Source: Chloroflexota bacterium
GTDB taxonomy: Bacteria; Chloroflexota; Limnocylindria; Limnocylindrales; CSP1-4
NCBI GenBank assembly: GCA_003171065.1
Contig: PMXQ01000019.1
Location: 1-43,599 of the forward strand
Direction: 5' to 3'
Length of the DNA stretch: 43,599 nt
Positions 1 to 7,242 of this stretch are shown here, in pieces. Every line of letters starts with the position of its first letter. Within the stretch, counting starts at the first letter, position 1. The notes beneath the pieces are model-generated. The model was not told the DNA's origin. It worked only from the letters and a program-made list of their open reading frames with translations, and ran no database searches. The translations under genes and the position numbers were made by a program.

Positions 1-89
1 AGCCCTGCGGCCAGCTCCGACAGCTGCCCCGCCTCACCGATCGAGGTCAGAACCTCTTCCAGCTCTGGATACGGCTCGGGAAGACTCAT
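1..89 (-). CDS. Class II aldolase-like protein, N-terminal fragment (cut by window edge)
   Basis: Reading leftward from ATG at 89 an open frame begins MSLPEPYPELEEVLTSIGEA and continues past base 1, so only 29 residues are visible. A GAGG core sits 7 nt before the ATG, and the gene begins 48 nt after the DeoR stop on the same strand, so it is probably the next operon gene. The acidic start followed by a helix resembles the N-terminus of class II aldolase/adducin proteins such as L-fuculose-phosphate aldolases, and a sugar-phosphate aldolase would suit the neighbours. The diagnostic GNxS and histidine motifs lie outside the window, so the product is a guess; that a gene starts here is better supported. 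Confidence 0.45.
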   Translation of the reverse strand, partial: MSLPEPYPELEEVLTSIGEAGQLSELAAG

Positions 90-137
90 TGACTGCCTCA
101 ATTCGACTGGTGTGTCCAGCAGAGACGCCGCGGCGGT

Positions 138-947
138 CTATTCGGGTCCGAGGAGGTGTACCTGGACCCCTAGTTTGCGAAGCGAATCTACCATCTCCGC
201 CGGCGCCGCCCCGTCGGTGATGACCGTGTTGATATGGTCGGTCCGGCAGAAGGTCGCGGCCGCTACCTTGCCCCACTTGGTGTGGTCGACGATGGCCACG
301 ACCTCGCGCGCCGCCGCGACCATAGACCGCTTGATCTGTGCCTCTTCCTCCATCGAGTCGCTGAGCCCCAACTCAACGGTGAAGCTGGCAGCGCCGACGA
401 ACGCGGTCTGAACGTTGATCTTCCGGAACATCGACCCGCCGAGCTGGCCGATGAGCGACAGGGCCTCGTAGCGGACGCGGCCCCCCGGCATCAGGACTGC
501 GATCCCCGGATGGCCGGCCAGTTCCGAGGCGATGGGGATGCCGTTGGTGACCACCGTGAGCTCCTGCCAGTCGCCCGTGGTCAAGTGGCGGGCAAGGTAT
601 AGAGCCGTGGTACTGGCATCGAGGGCGATGCCTTCGCCGTCGCTGACGAGGCTCGCAGCGAAGGCGCCGATGCGCGTCTTCTCGTCCCGCTGGAGCCGCT
701 CCCGTATGGCGAAGGCGAGCTCGGTGCGGTTGTGCCCGATCGCGATCGCGCCGCCGTGCGTCCTGACCAGACGTCGCTCGGACTCGAGGACGAGCAGGTC
801 CTTGCGGATGGTCACGGCCGAAACGCCAAAGCGCGTGGCGAGGTCACCGACGTGCGCACGGCCCCTCGCCTCGACGATGGCCGCGATCTGCTGCTGGCGC
901 TCCCTGGCGAAGACGCCGTCAGGCTCGCGTCCAACTGTCGAAGCCAC
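138..947 (-). CDS. DeoR-family transcriptional regulator
   Basis: 269 residues, the usual DeoR length. Residues 15-70 form the N-terminal winged helix (RERQQQIAAIVEARGR, then GVSAVTIRKDL as recognition helix). The rest is the DeoR sugar-phosphate sensor domain, with the typical ALDASTTALYLARHL segment, VVTNGIPIA, MPGGRVR and VDHTKWGK. The family usually represses sugar catabolic operons and is released by a phosphorylated intermediate. GTG start at 947 follows AGGGGA by 7 nt, and the gene begins 11 nt after the upstream dehydrogenase stop, so it is cotranscribed with the operon it probably controls. A paralogous regulator lies at 21617-22498. The effector is unknown. Confidence 0.93.
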   Translation of the reverse strand: MASTVGREPDGVFARERQQQIAAIVEARGRAHVGDLATRFGVSAVTIRKDLLVLESERRLVRTHGGAIAIGHNRTELAFAIRERLQRDEKTRIGAFAASLVSDGEGIALDASTTALYLARHLTTGDWQELTVVTNGIPIASELAGHPGIAVLMPGGRVRYEALSLIGQLGGSMFRKINVQTAFVGAASFTVELGLSDSMEEEAQIKRSMVAAAREVVAIVDHTKWGKVAAATFCRTDHINTVITDGAAPAEMVDSLRKLGVQVHLLGPE

Positions 948-958
948 GCTAGATCCCC

Positions 959-1972
959 TTAGCTATACGGCTGGACGACGACCTTGAGGCCGTCTCGTTT
1001 GGCCGCGGTCGTGAAGGCCTTGTCGTACTGCGCCATCGCATACGTGGCAGTGACGACGGAGCGAACGTCCGCGAGTCTCGATTCCACGATCTGAATCGCA
1101 TTGGGGTAGACCCGGTTCATCCGGCGCGAGAGCTTGAGCGTCAGGCCCTTGCGTCGGGCCGGCGACGGGTTGAAGGATGTCCTGCTCGCGCTTGGGATGC
1201 CGACGATGACAACGGTCGACCCCGGGTAGGCGAGCGCGATGGCAGTATCGAGCGCGTCGTCTTCACCGGCGGCTTCAAACCCGACGTCGATCCCCCGGCC
1301 CCCGGTCGCGGCCATCAGGGCCTTCCGTTCCTCGCCCCCGGCCACGAGGTGGGTATGTGTGGCGCCCATCTCCCGGGCGGCGTCGAGGCGATGCTCCATG
1401 AGGTCAGTGGCCACGATCCTGGCCGCGCCGGAGGCGTGCGCGAGTTGGATGATGAAGAGGCCGATCGGGCCGCAGCCGAAGACCCCGACCGAATCGCCGG
1501 GCTTGATCTCTGCCAGGCGGCGGGCATGGATGGCCACTCCGAGCGGCTCGAGCATGGCCGCATCGGACTCGGTGAACGTGTCCGGAACCGGTACCAGCGA
1601 AACTGACTCCCAGGCGACGTACTCACGAAGCATGCCGTCCGTGACACCGTCTCCGGCGAAGCGGAGCTTCAGGCAGAAGTGCTGATGGCCGGCCAGGCAG
1701 TGCACGCAGCGGCCGCAGGACATCGCGGGATCGATGGCCACCCGCTGGCCGGCCCGCGGGCCTTCCTCGATGACGCCCCCGGCTTCGTGGCCCAGAACCA
1801 GCGGGCTCGTCAGCCCCGCTTCGCCGATCCCCGACTCCGCGTACCAGTGCAGGTCCGAGCCACAGAGGCCCACGGCCGTCACACGGACGAGCTCCTCGCC
1901 CTGGCCCGGCGTCGGAGTGGGTTCCTCCTCGACGCGCAGATCGCCGGCACCGTGGATCCGGAGGACCTTCAT
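959..1972 (-). CDS. Zinc-dependent medium-chain alcohol/polyol dehydrogenase
   Basis: 337 residues if started at ATG 1972, whose first four bases overlap the stop of the upstream reductase (ATGA). The frame is open further upstream, but that would run 26 Arg-rich residues back into the neighbour. Catalytic zinc ligands are recognisable: Cys37 in GLCGSDLHW and His62-Glu63 in LGHEAGG. Cys86, 89, 92 and 100 form a complete structural-zinc lobe (CGRCVHC...C). The NAD(P)-binding motif is GVFGCGPIG. The family (sorbitol, threonine, idonate and galactitol dehydrogenases) oxidises a secondary alcohol on polyols or sugar acids in the cytoplasm. Context suggests a sugar-alcohol substrate; which one cannot be read from sequence. 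Confidence 0.9.
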   Translation of the reverse strand: MKVLRIHGAGDLRVEEEPTPTPGQGEELVRVTAVGLCGSDLHWYAESGIGEAGLTSPLVLGHEAGGVIEEGPRAGQRVAIDPAMSCGRCVHCLAGHQHFCLKLRFAGDGVTDGMLREYVAWESVSLVPVPDTFTESDAAMLEPLGVAIHARRLAEIKPGDSVGVFGCGPIGLFIIQLAHASGAARIVATDLMEHRLDAAREMGATHTHLVAGGEERKALMAATGGRGIDVGFEAAGEDDALDTAIALAYPGSTVVIVGIPSASRTSFNPSPARRKGLTLKLSRRMNRVYPNAIQIVESRLADVRSVVTATYAMAQYDKAFTTAAKRDGLKVVVQPYS

Positions 1973-3696
1973 GCCCCGGGTACCCCCTCTTCGCCGTTTA
2001 GGAGGTTTCGAGCGTCGCGAAGCAGCGCCTCCTCGGCGGCTCGGTTCCAACGTCCGCCGTCGAGCGCCGCGGCGGCCGCCGGAACGCGGTCCGCGAGCTC
2101 GGCGAGCGGCGTGAATTGGAGAGCCGGGAGGGACGGGTACACCATGATCTTGCCTGAAGAAGTGCGAGCATCCACGGCAGCGATCGCGTCGGCGAAGCCG
2201 TCGAACCCGGTTACCGCGTCGAGGGAGATGTTCGTGTCGAGCTGGCCGCTCTCGAGCTTCCGGAGAACTGCCTGCATGTCGTCGATATTCGATCCGCTCG
2301 TGCCGAGGAAGTAGCAGCTGTGGGTGATGTAGTAGTCGAGGTCGATCTCAGCCCGCGTGCCGATGGCGAATCCGGCGAAGATGTTGATGCGGCCGCCCGG
2401 TGCGGCCAGATACAGGGCCTGGGCGACGAGGGCCGCGGCCGGCACCATCACGGCGACGTAGCTGAAGCCCGGTTCGAGGGTTGTCGTCTTGCTGTTTGTG
2501 ACCTCGAGACCGACGCCCCGCTCGCGAGCGAGAGGGCCAGCCAGGCGTTCGAGGTGAGCCAAGCGCGCATCGTCGATGTCGACGCCCGCCACGAAGAGGT
2601 TCTCCCAGCCGCCGGAGATGGAGCGAACGACGTGCATCAGACCCATCGGACCCGCCGCCCCGATGACGGCGACGCGATCGCCGTCGTGAAGCTCGCCGCT
2701 TGGCGGGGCGGCCGCGTAGCCGTCGGCGGCCGACCCGGACGTGGTGCCGGTCCAGCGCGTCAGGTCGTAGTGGACGCGGCCGACGTCGAGCGAGACCGGA
2801 CGCCCGATGAGCTGCCCACCGGTCACGATGTCCAGGACGCCGCGGGCGGCGAGGAGGTCCTGGAGGCGCTCGATACGGGCCACGTCGGCGCCGAAGTAGA
2901 CGACGTCGTCGAAGGACTTGGCGGGCAGGCCGTCGAGGCTAGCAACGGACGCCGCGGGCACCGACCCGAGCGCTGGCGCCTTGCCCGACGCGGGCAGGCA
3001 GTATGTGGCCGAAGCCGGAGCGTTCGCCTGGACGAGAGAGGCCAGACCTTCCACCGTGTGGCCTTCGTCGGCCGCGACCAGCAGCCGCCCGCCTGCCAGA
3101 AGGTGATTGCGCTCGGCGTACACATAAGATGCTTCGACGCAAGCCCAGGGCTCCACGAGGGCGATGGCCGACGCGCTCGGACCATCGCTCACTCGAAGCA
3201 GGAAGCGCTTGCCGGTTTCGCGCTCGATGATCACCCGCTCGTCGAGCAGGACGTACTCCTGAAGCCCGCCTTCGAAGTTGTAGCCGAATGCCGCGTTCGC
3301 GACGGCGGTCGGCAGGTGCCGGAAGTCGGCCTGGACGAGCACCCGCTCGCCGAGCTTATGGTGGCGAACCGCGTCGCCCACGGCGACGATGCGACCCACG
3401 GCCTCATGGCCCGGGACCGTCGACTCCGCTCCCGGGACGTAGGACGGGATCTCCGCCAGGATCTCGGCCGGCAGTCCGGAGCGAACCTCACCCTTGCGGG
3501 GATGGCTCGTAAAGGCGTGGAGGAGCTTGGTGTCCGAGAAGCAGATCCCGCACGCCTCCACCTGAACCAGGATCTGGGTGGGCCCCACGGCCGGCACGGG
3601 CTTGGCCCGGTTGTGCACGATCTCGCCCGGACCGACGAACTGGATAGCGTGCTCGGTCTCGGGAATGGCCGGGGCAACTGCTCGCGTGTCGTTCAC
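1969..3696 (-). CDS. Zinc-binding reductase (sorbose-1-phosphate-reductase-like) with duplicated nucleotide-binding domain
   Basis: 575 residues, far longer than the 340-430 usual for medium-chain dehydrogenases. Residues 15-195 are the GroES-like catalytic domain with Cys52 (GICFSDTKLL) and His97-Glu98 (VPGHEAVG). Residues 203-325 look like a degenerate Rossmann domain lacking a glycine motif; their second half (DDVVYFGADVARIERLQDLL, then GRVHY) aligns with the end of the nucleotide-binding domain of the 427-aa paralogue at 22957-24228. Residues 341-520 are a second, intact Rossmann domain with GAAGPMG at 346-352. About 55 Ala-rich residues follow. GTG start at 3696 has GGAG seven bases upstream. 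It overlaps the next dehydrogenase by 4 nt and lies 13 nt after the aldolase gene. Reduction of a keto-sugar phosphate is an inference. Confidence 0.85.
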   Translation of the reverse strand: MNDTRAVAPAIPETEHAIQFVGPGEIVHNRAKPVPAVGPTQILVQVEACGICFSDTKLLHAFTSHPRKGEVRSGLPAEILAEIPSYVPGAESTVPGHEAVGRIVAVGDAVRHHKLGERVLVQADFRHLPTAVANAAFGYNFEGGLQEYVLLDERVIIERETGKRFLLRVSDGPSASAIALVEPWACVEASYVYAERNHLLAGGRLLVAADEGHTVEGLASLVQANAPASATYCLPASGKAPALGSVPAASVASLDGLPAKSFDDVVYFGADVARIERLQDLLAARGVLDIVTGGQLIGRPVSLDVGRVHYDLTRWTGTTSGSAADGYAAAPPSGELHDGDRVAVIGAAGPMGLMHVVRSISGGWENLFVAGVDIDDARLAHLERLAGPLARERGVGLEVTNSKTTTLEPGFSYVAVMVPAAALVAQALYLAAPGGRINIFAGFAIGTRAEIDLDYYITHSCYFLGTSGSNIDDMQAVLRKLESGQLDTNISLDAVTGFDGFADAIAAVDARTSSGKIMVYPSLPALQFTPLAELADRVPAAAAALDGGRWNRAAEEALLRDARNLLNGEEGVPGA

Positions 3697-3709
3697 ATTC
3701 GATCTCCGG

Positions 3710-5773
3710 TTAGCTGAGCATCACCTGGCCGCCGGTCACCGGGATGGCCTGACCGGTCTCGTAGCGCTGCGCGACCACGTAGTAGAGGGCTTCCATGACG
3801 TCCGCCGGCGTGCAGCCGCGACCCATCGGCACTTTGGCCTCGTAGGCGTGACGGACGTCGTCGACCGTCTTTGCCCCGGGCACCTTACCCTCGCGCAAGT
3901 ACTGCACGAAGAGCCCGATCTTCGGATCCGACCAGAGCGGACCGTCGAGGAAGTTGCCCGGGCAGATGGCGTTCACCTTGATCCCATCGCCGACGAGCTC
4001 GAGGGCGAACGACTGGGTGAGGCCGATGCCGCCGAACTTGCTGCCCGCGTAGGCGCTGTTTCGGCTCGACCCGGCGAGGCCGGACTTCGAGTTGATCTCG
4101 ACGATGTCGCTCCAGTAGTCGGGCTTGGCCCGATGCTGCTTGGCCAGGATCGGGGCGCCGTTGCGGACGCACAGGAAATAGCCGCGGTAGTTGACTCGCG
4201 TGACCGCGTCGAACTCCCCGACGGGCTGAGAAATGACGCTGCCGGCCTTCAGAATGCCGGCGTTGGACACTATGAGGTCCAACCCGCCGAACCGCCGGAC
4301 GACGGCCTCGAACAAGGCCGCCACCGAGGCGTCGTCGGTGACGTCGACCGCCAGCCCAACCGCCCGCCCAACGCCAAAGCGGGTCGCCAGGGCGGCCGCC
4401 TCGCCCTCGGCTTGGGCGGCGTTTAGGTCGGCGAGAACGACGTGAGCCCCCTGTGCCACGAGGTCGCTGGCGATCGAGAGCCCGAAACCCTGGGCACCAC
4501 CGGTGACGACGGCAACGAGACCGTCGACGCGACCAGGCCGGGCCGACCTTGGCGAGATGCGGCGCCGGTATTCCTCGGCCTCCCGGTGCTCGATGAACCC
4601 GCGCTCCTCGTCTGAGAGCGGGTGGACCCCGCCCAGCACGGCGGCGAGACTCGCCACCCTGACCGAGTCGAGGCAGACGTCGCGCACGGTTTCCGCCTGG
4701 CTGATCGACGAGCCGGCCGCGAAGACACCGAGGTTCGGGACGATGACGACGGCCGGCTTGCAGCCACGGTCGCGCTCGAAATGTTGGACGGCGGCGACGA
4801 CGCCAGCGGCCAGCGCGTCCGCGTCGAGCGGTTCAGCCTCGACCGGGTCCAGGACGAGCGGCCAGGAGCCAGTGTAGACAATCTGGTCCGGGGTGAGCGG
4901 GCCCCCGGCAACGAGCGTCTCGCCGGTCACCGGATGTTGGAGCCTCGCGTGTCTTGCAGCGAGGGCGCCGTCGTCGAAGGTGACGACCTCGAGCCGGTCG
5001 CCGGTCGCCAGCGCGGCTCGCAGTGTCGGCCCGATCGCTCGGATCGCGGCGGAGGCCGCCGCCGGATCGAGGGCCGGCTCGCCGCTCGAAGTGGATTCGG
5101 ACGTGGCGGCGTCTCCCAGTCGGGCGCTGATCGTGTCGACGAGCCAGCTGGAGATGCGGTCGATCTCGTCGGGGCTGTCCGCGGCGACGACGAGCCCGTG
5201 ATTCTGAAGAAGGAGAGCGGCCGGCGCGGCGCCGCCGGTTCGGGCTTCGTGCTCGCGGCGCTCGTCGCGAATACGTCGGGCGAGAGGCAGACCCGGGTTG
5301 GTATATGGAATCCAGAGGACCTCGTCGCCGAACAGCTCGGCGGCGAGCTCCCGGCCGCGGCTCGCACAGGTCACCGCGTTGACGACGATCGGGTGGGTGT
5401 GCAGCACGTATGTCTGGGGAAGGAGCGCGTGAAAGAGGAGCTCCATCGAGGGCCGCCGACCGTCGTCGAGTCCGACCCGCGAGGCGGCCGCCACTGCCAT
5501 GACCTCGTCGGTGCCGCCGACCGAGCCGGGCGGCTCGGGAGTGTCGAGGAGATCGAGCAGTGGCTGGATGCGCAGCCCGATCAGAGTCTCTTGGGTCAGT
5601 GTGGCAAGGGGCGATCCGCTCGGCTTGATGTACATCACACCCTCTGCCTTGGCGGAGCTGTTACCACCGCCGGCACGCGAGAACTCGGGATCCGCTCCGA
5701 AGCGGCGGGAGACCTCGACGATGGCGCCGAGCGTCTTGGAGATGGTCGTGTCGGCGACCGTTCCGGCGCTCAT
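3710..5773 (-). CDS. Bifunctional class II aldolase / short-chain dehydrogenase (RhaEW/YuxG-like)
   Basis: 687 residues, matching the known fused rhamnulose-1-phosphate aldolase/lactaldehyde dehydrogenases. Residues 15-400 are a zinc class II aldolase: GGGNSS at 35-40, Glu111, HTH at 125-127 and His192 (LLQNHGLVVA), which supply the catalytic acid and metal ligands. Residues 417-687 are a short-chain dehydrogenase: TGGAQGFG at 424-431, NAG at 504-506, and YAGSK with Tyr575/Lys579. In this family the aldolase splits a deoxy-ketose 1-phosphate into DHAP and L-lactaldehyde, and the dehydrogenase oxidises the aldehyde to lactate. Its ATG overlaps the stop of the PHP-like gene by 4 nt. With FucI and the kinase at 12-16 kb it would complete 6-deoxysugar breakdown. 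Rhamnulose- versus fuculose-phosphate preference cannot be decided. Confidence 0.9.
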   Translation of the reverse strand: MSAGTVADTTISKTLGAIVEVSRRFGADPEFSRAGGGNSSAKAEGVMYIKPSGSPLATLTQETLIGLRIQPLLDLLDTPEPPGSVGGTDEVMAVAAASRVGLDDGRRPSMELLFHALLPQTYVLHTHPIVVNAVTCASRGRELAAELFGDEVLWIPYTNPGLPLARRIRDERREHEARTGGAAPAALLLQNHGLVVAADSPDEIDRISSWLVDTISARLGDAATSESTSSGEPALDPAAASAAIRAIGPTLRAALATGDRLEVVTFDDGALAARHARLQHPVTGETLVAGGPLTPDQIVYTGSWPLVLDPVEAEPLDADALAAGVVAAVQHFERDRGCKPAVVIVPNLGVFAAGSSISQAETVRDVCLDSVRVASLAAVLGGVHPLSDEERGFIEHREAEEYRRRISPRSARPGRVDGLVAVVTGGAQGFGLSIASDLVAQGAHVVLADLNAAQAEGEAAALATRFGVGRAVGLAVDVTDDASVAALFEAVVRRFGGLDLIVSNAGILKAGSVISQPVGEFDAVTRVNYRGYFLCVRNGAPILAKQHRAKPDYWSDIVEINSKSGLAGSSRNSAYAGSKFGGIGLTQSFALELVGDGIKVNAICPGNFLDGPLWSDPKIGLFVQYLREGKVPGAKTVDDVRHAYEAKVPMGRGCTPADVMEALYYVVAQRYETGQAIPVTGGQVMLS

Positions 5774-7014
5774 GCTCGCACGACCTGGGCCGCGGCGATC
5801 GCCTGCTCGCCGATTTCTTGGAACCAGCGGATCCGCGCCTCGCCGTCGACAAACCCGGACGCGAGCCGCCCGTCGGCATCAACGTAGCCGGGCTTCCCTT
5901 CCTGGCACAGGCGTTGATGGGCCGCGATCACGCAGGTCGCCTCCCAGAAGCTCGTTCTGGCCAGCTCCGACAACGCCGCTCCCCCGCGGCAGCTCGGTGT
6001 CATGGGGATCATGTTCTGGGTATTGTGTTCCGTTCCAGCCAGCACCAGGATGCCGGCTTTGCGGAACGCCGATACATAGCGATCCACGACGTCCGGCGCG
6101 TTGCGCGTAGGGATGAGTTCCGCCAAATAGACCCCGCGGCCGAGGAGCGCATCGGCGAGCGCCTCGGGCGGATCCTCGAACGGGCACACCGGGCTCGCCC
6201 CGTCGGCGAGCGTCGGGTAGCAAGGGATCCCGCCGAGTTCCAGCACAAGTCGGTAAGCGTCCTCGAACGAGATCGCGGCTTCCGGCACGAACGCTGGCCG
6301 GCCGGCCTTCATGAGCTTCGAACGGATGGCATCCTGCAGCCCGATCGGATCACCGGCCACGATGGGGTCGACCTGACCCCCGAGCATCGCCGACAGAACC
6401 GCCGCCCGAGCGTCGGGCGCGAATTCGGAGTACACGGCCTCTTGAAGAGCTCGCGCCAGGTGGCGTTCCTGCAGGGAGACCCACTCCGCCGGCACGCCGT
6501 TTCTGGCCGCGACCGCATTCACGATCTCCGCGATCGTGGGTGGGTCGTTGAGTCCGGCCTCACGAGCGTATCCCGCGAGCCGCTCGGCCATGGCGGTCAT
6601 CCGCTCCTCGTTGGTCCGGCGAATCGTGGCCAGGAGAGCCGCTGCGATTGGCGACGGCGAGTCGAACCTCGCCATCCCCTTGCCGCATACATACGTTCGG
6701 CCCGGATTGGCGGGGTCGTTGACGAGGGTACCGCTCGCCTGCAGGTCGTCCTGGACGGCGATGATCTCAGTCCCGAACAGCGCTAAGATGCCCGCTCCCG
6801 CCGACGCCTCGGCGAACCTGCGGTATATGCGGAAGTCGAAGTAGTTCGACGAGCCGATCGCGACGACCCCTTCTTCGCGCGCGCGTGCCACGACGGTCTC
6901 CACATCCTCGAACGCGGAGAAGTTGGGTGGCAGGTGTACGTGGGCGTTGACGCGCTGCGGACCGACCTCGGGTGCGGCAGAGGAGTCTCTCGTGTCGACG
7001 ATCGTGCGTGTCAC
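5770..7014 (-). CDS. PHP-like (metallo-phosphoesterase-type) protein of unknown function
   Basis: 414 residues, first gene of the minus-strand operon. It starts with a PHP-like HxH metal motif (NAHVHLPP, His25 and His27), has Glu83 in LFGTEI and Glu329-His330 in AGTEHNT. The usual second PHP motif (TDH) is replaced by GSSNYFDF, so this is a divergent member. A conserved internal block NDPANPGRTYVCGKG (99-113) and QERHLA (182-187) are also present in the C-terminal half of the fusion protein at 24236-26959. That paralogue is joined to a polyol dehydrogenase, which argues for a role in the same pathway as sugar or polyol oxidation, perhaps hydrolysis of a phosphate ester. GTG start at 7014. Family similarity is clear; the reaction is unknown. 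Confidence 0.75.
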   Translation of the reverse strand: MTRTIVDTRDSSAAPEVGPQRVNAHVHLPPNFSAFEDVETVVARAREEGVVAIGSSNYFDFRIYRRFAEASAGAGILALFGTEIIAVQDDLQASGTLVNDPANPGRTYVCGKGMARFDSPSPIAAALLATIRRTNEERMTAMAERLAGYAREAGLNDPPTIAEIVNAVAARNGVPAEWVSLQERHLARALQEAVYSEFAPDARAAVLSAMLGGQVDPIVAGDPIGLQDAIRSKLMKAGRPAFVPEAAISFEDAYRLVLELGGIPCYPTLADGASPVCPFEDPPEALADALLGRGVYLAELIPTRNAPDVVDRYVSAFRKAGILVLAGTEHNTQNMIPMTPSCRGGAALSELARTSFWEATCVIAAHQRLCQEGKPGYVDADGRLASGFVDGEARIRWFQEIGEQAIAAAQVVRA

Positions 7015-7187
7015 GTGCCGATGCTCCGTTCAAATCAGGCCGGCGAAGCGCGCGGGCCCTTAGGCCGGGTGTCCGGGCGACTTTCGGGTATGTACGATTC
7101 CTTTCGACTACCATACACTACGGCATGGTTCTGGCGGTCACAACCTCCAGATTGAAACAATCCGAAACCGGGCAGACTGTCGAGTGA
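7015..7187. promoter_or_regulatory. Divergent promoter region between the PHP-like operon and E1
   Basis: Non-coding region separating two operons that point away from each other, so it must hold both promoters. No pair of good -35/-10 hexamers stands out on either strand; TTGAAA at 7152-7157 is a weak -35 candidate for E1. The stretch around 7078-7130 contains TTCCTTTCGACTACCATAC, loosely like the AT-richer stretch at 22790-22816 upstream of the second reductase, so a shared DeoR-type operator is possible but unproven. Confidence 0.4.
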
Positions 7188-7211
7188 GCGCCGTGGCGCC
7201 GAGGCGCCGTG
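7188..7211. repeat. Three tandem 8-bp repeats GCGCCG(T/A)G
   Basis: The units are GCGCCGTG, GCGCCGAG and GCGCCGTG, directly adjacent, ending 31 nt before the E1 start codon. The position in the 5' leader would suit a regulator site or an mRNA structure, since each unit contains the self-complementary GGCGCC across its junction. It may also be a chance GC-rich slippage repeat. Confidence 0.55.
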
Positions 7212-7242
7212 GTCGGCTATGAACTGTACAGAGGTGACGGAA

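Noticed and set aside
2320-3717. 465-codon plus-strand frame opposite the 575-residue reductase
   Set aside because: Antisense shadow of a gene with clear zinc and nucleotide-binding motifs.
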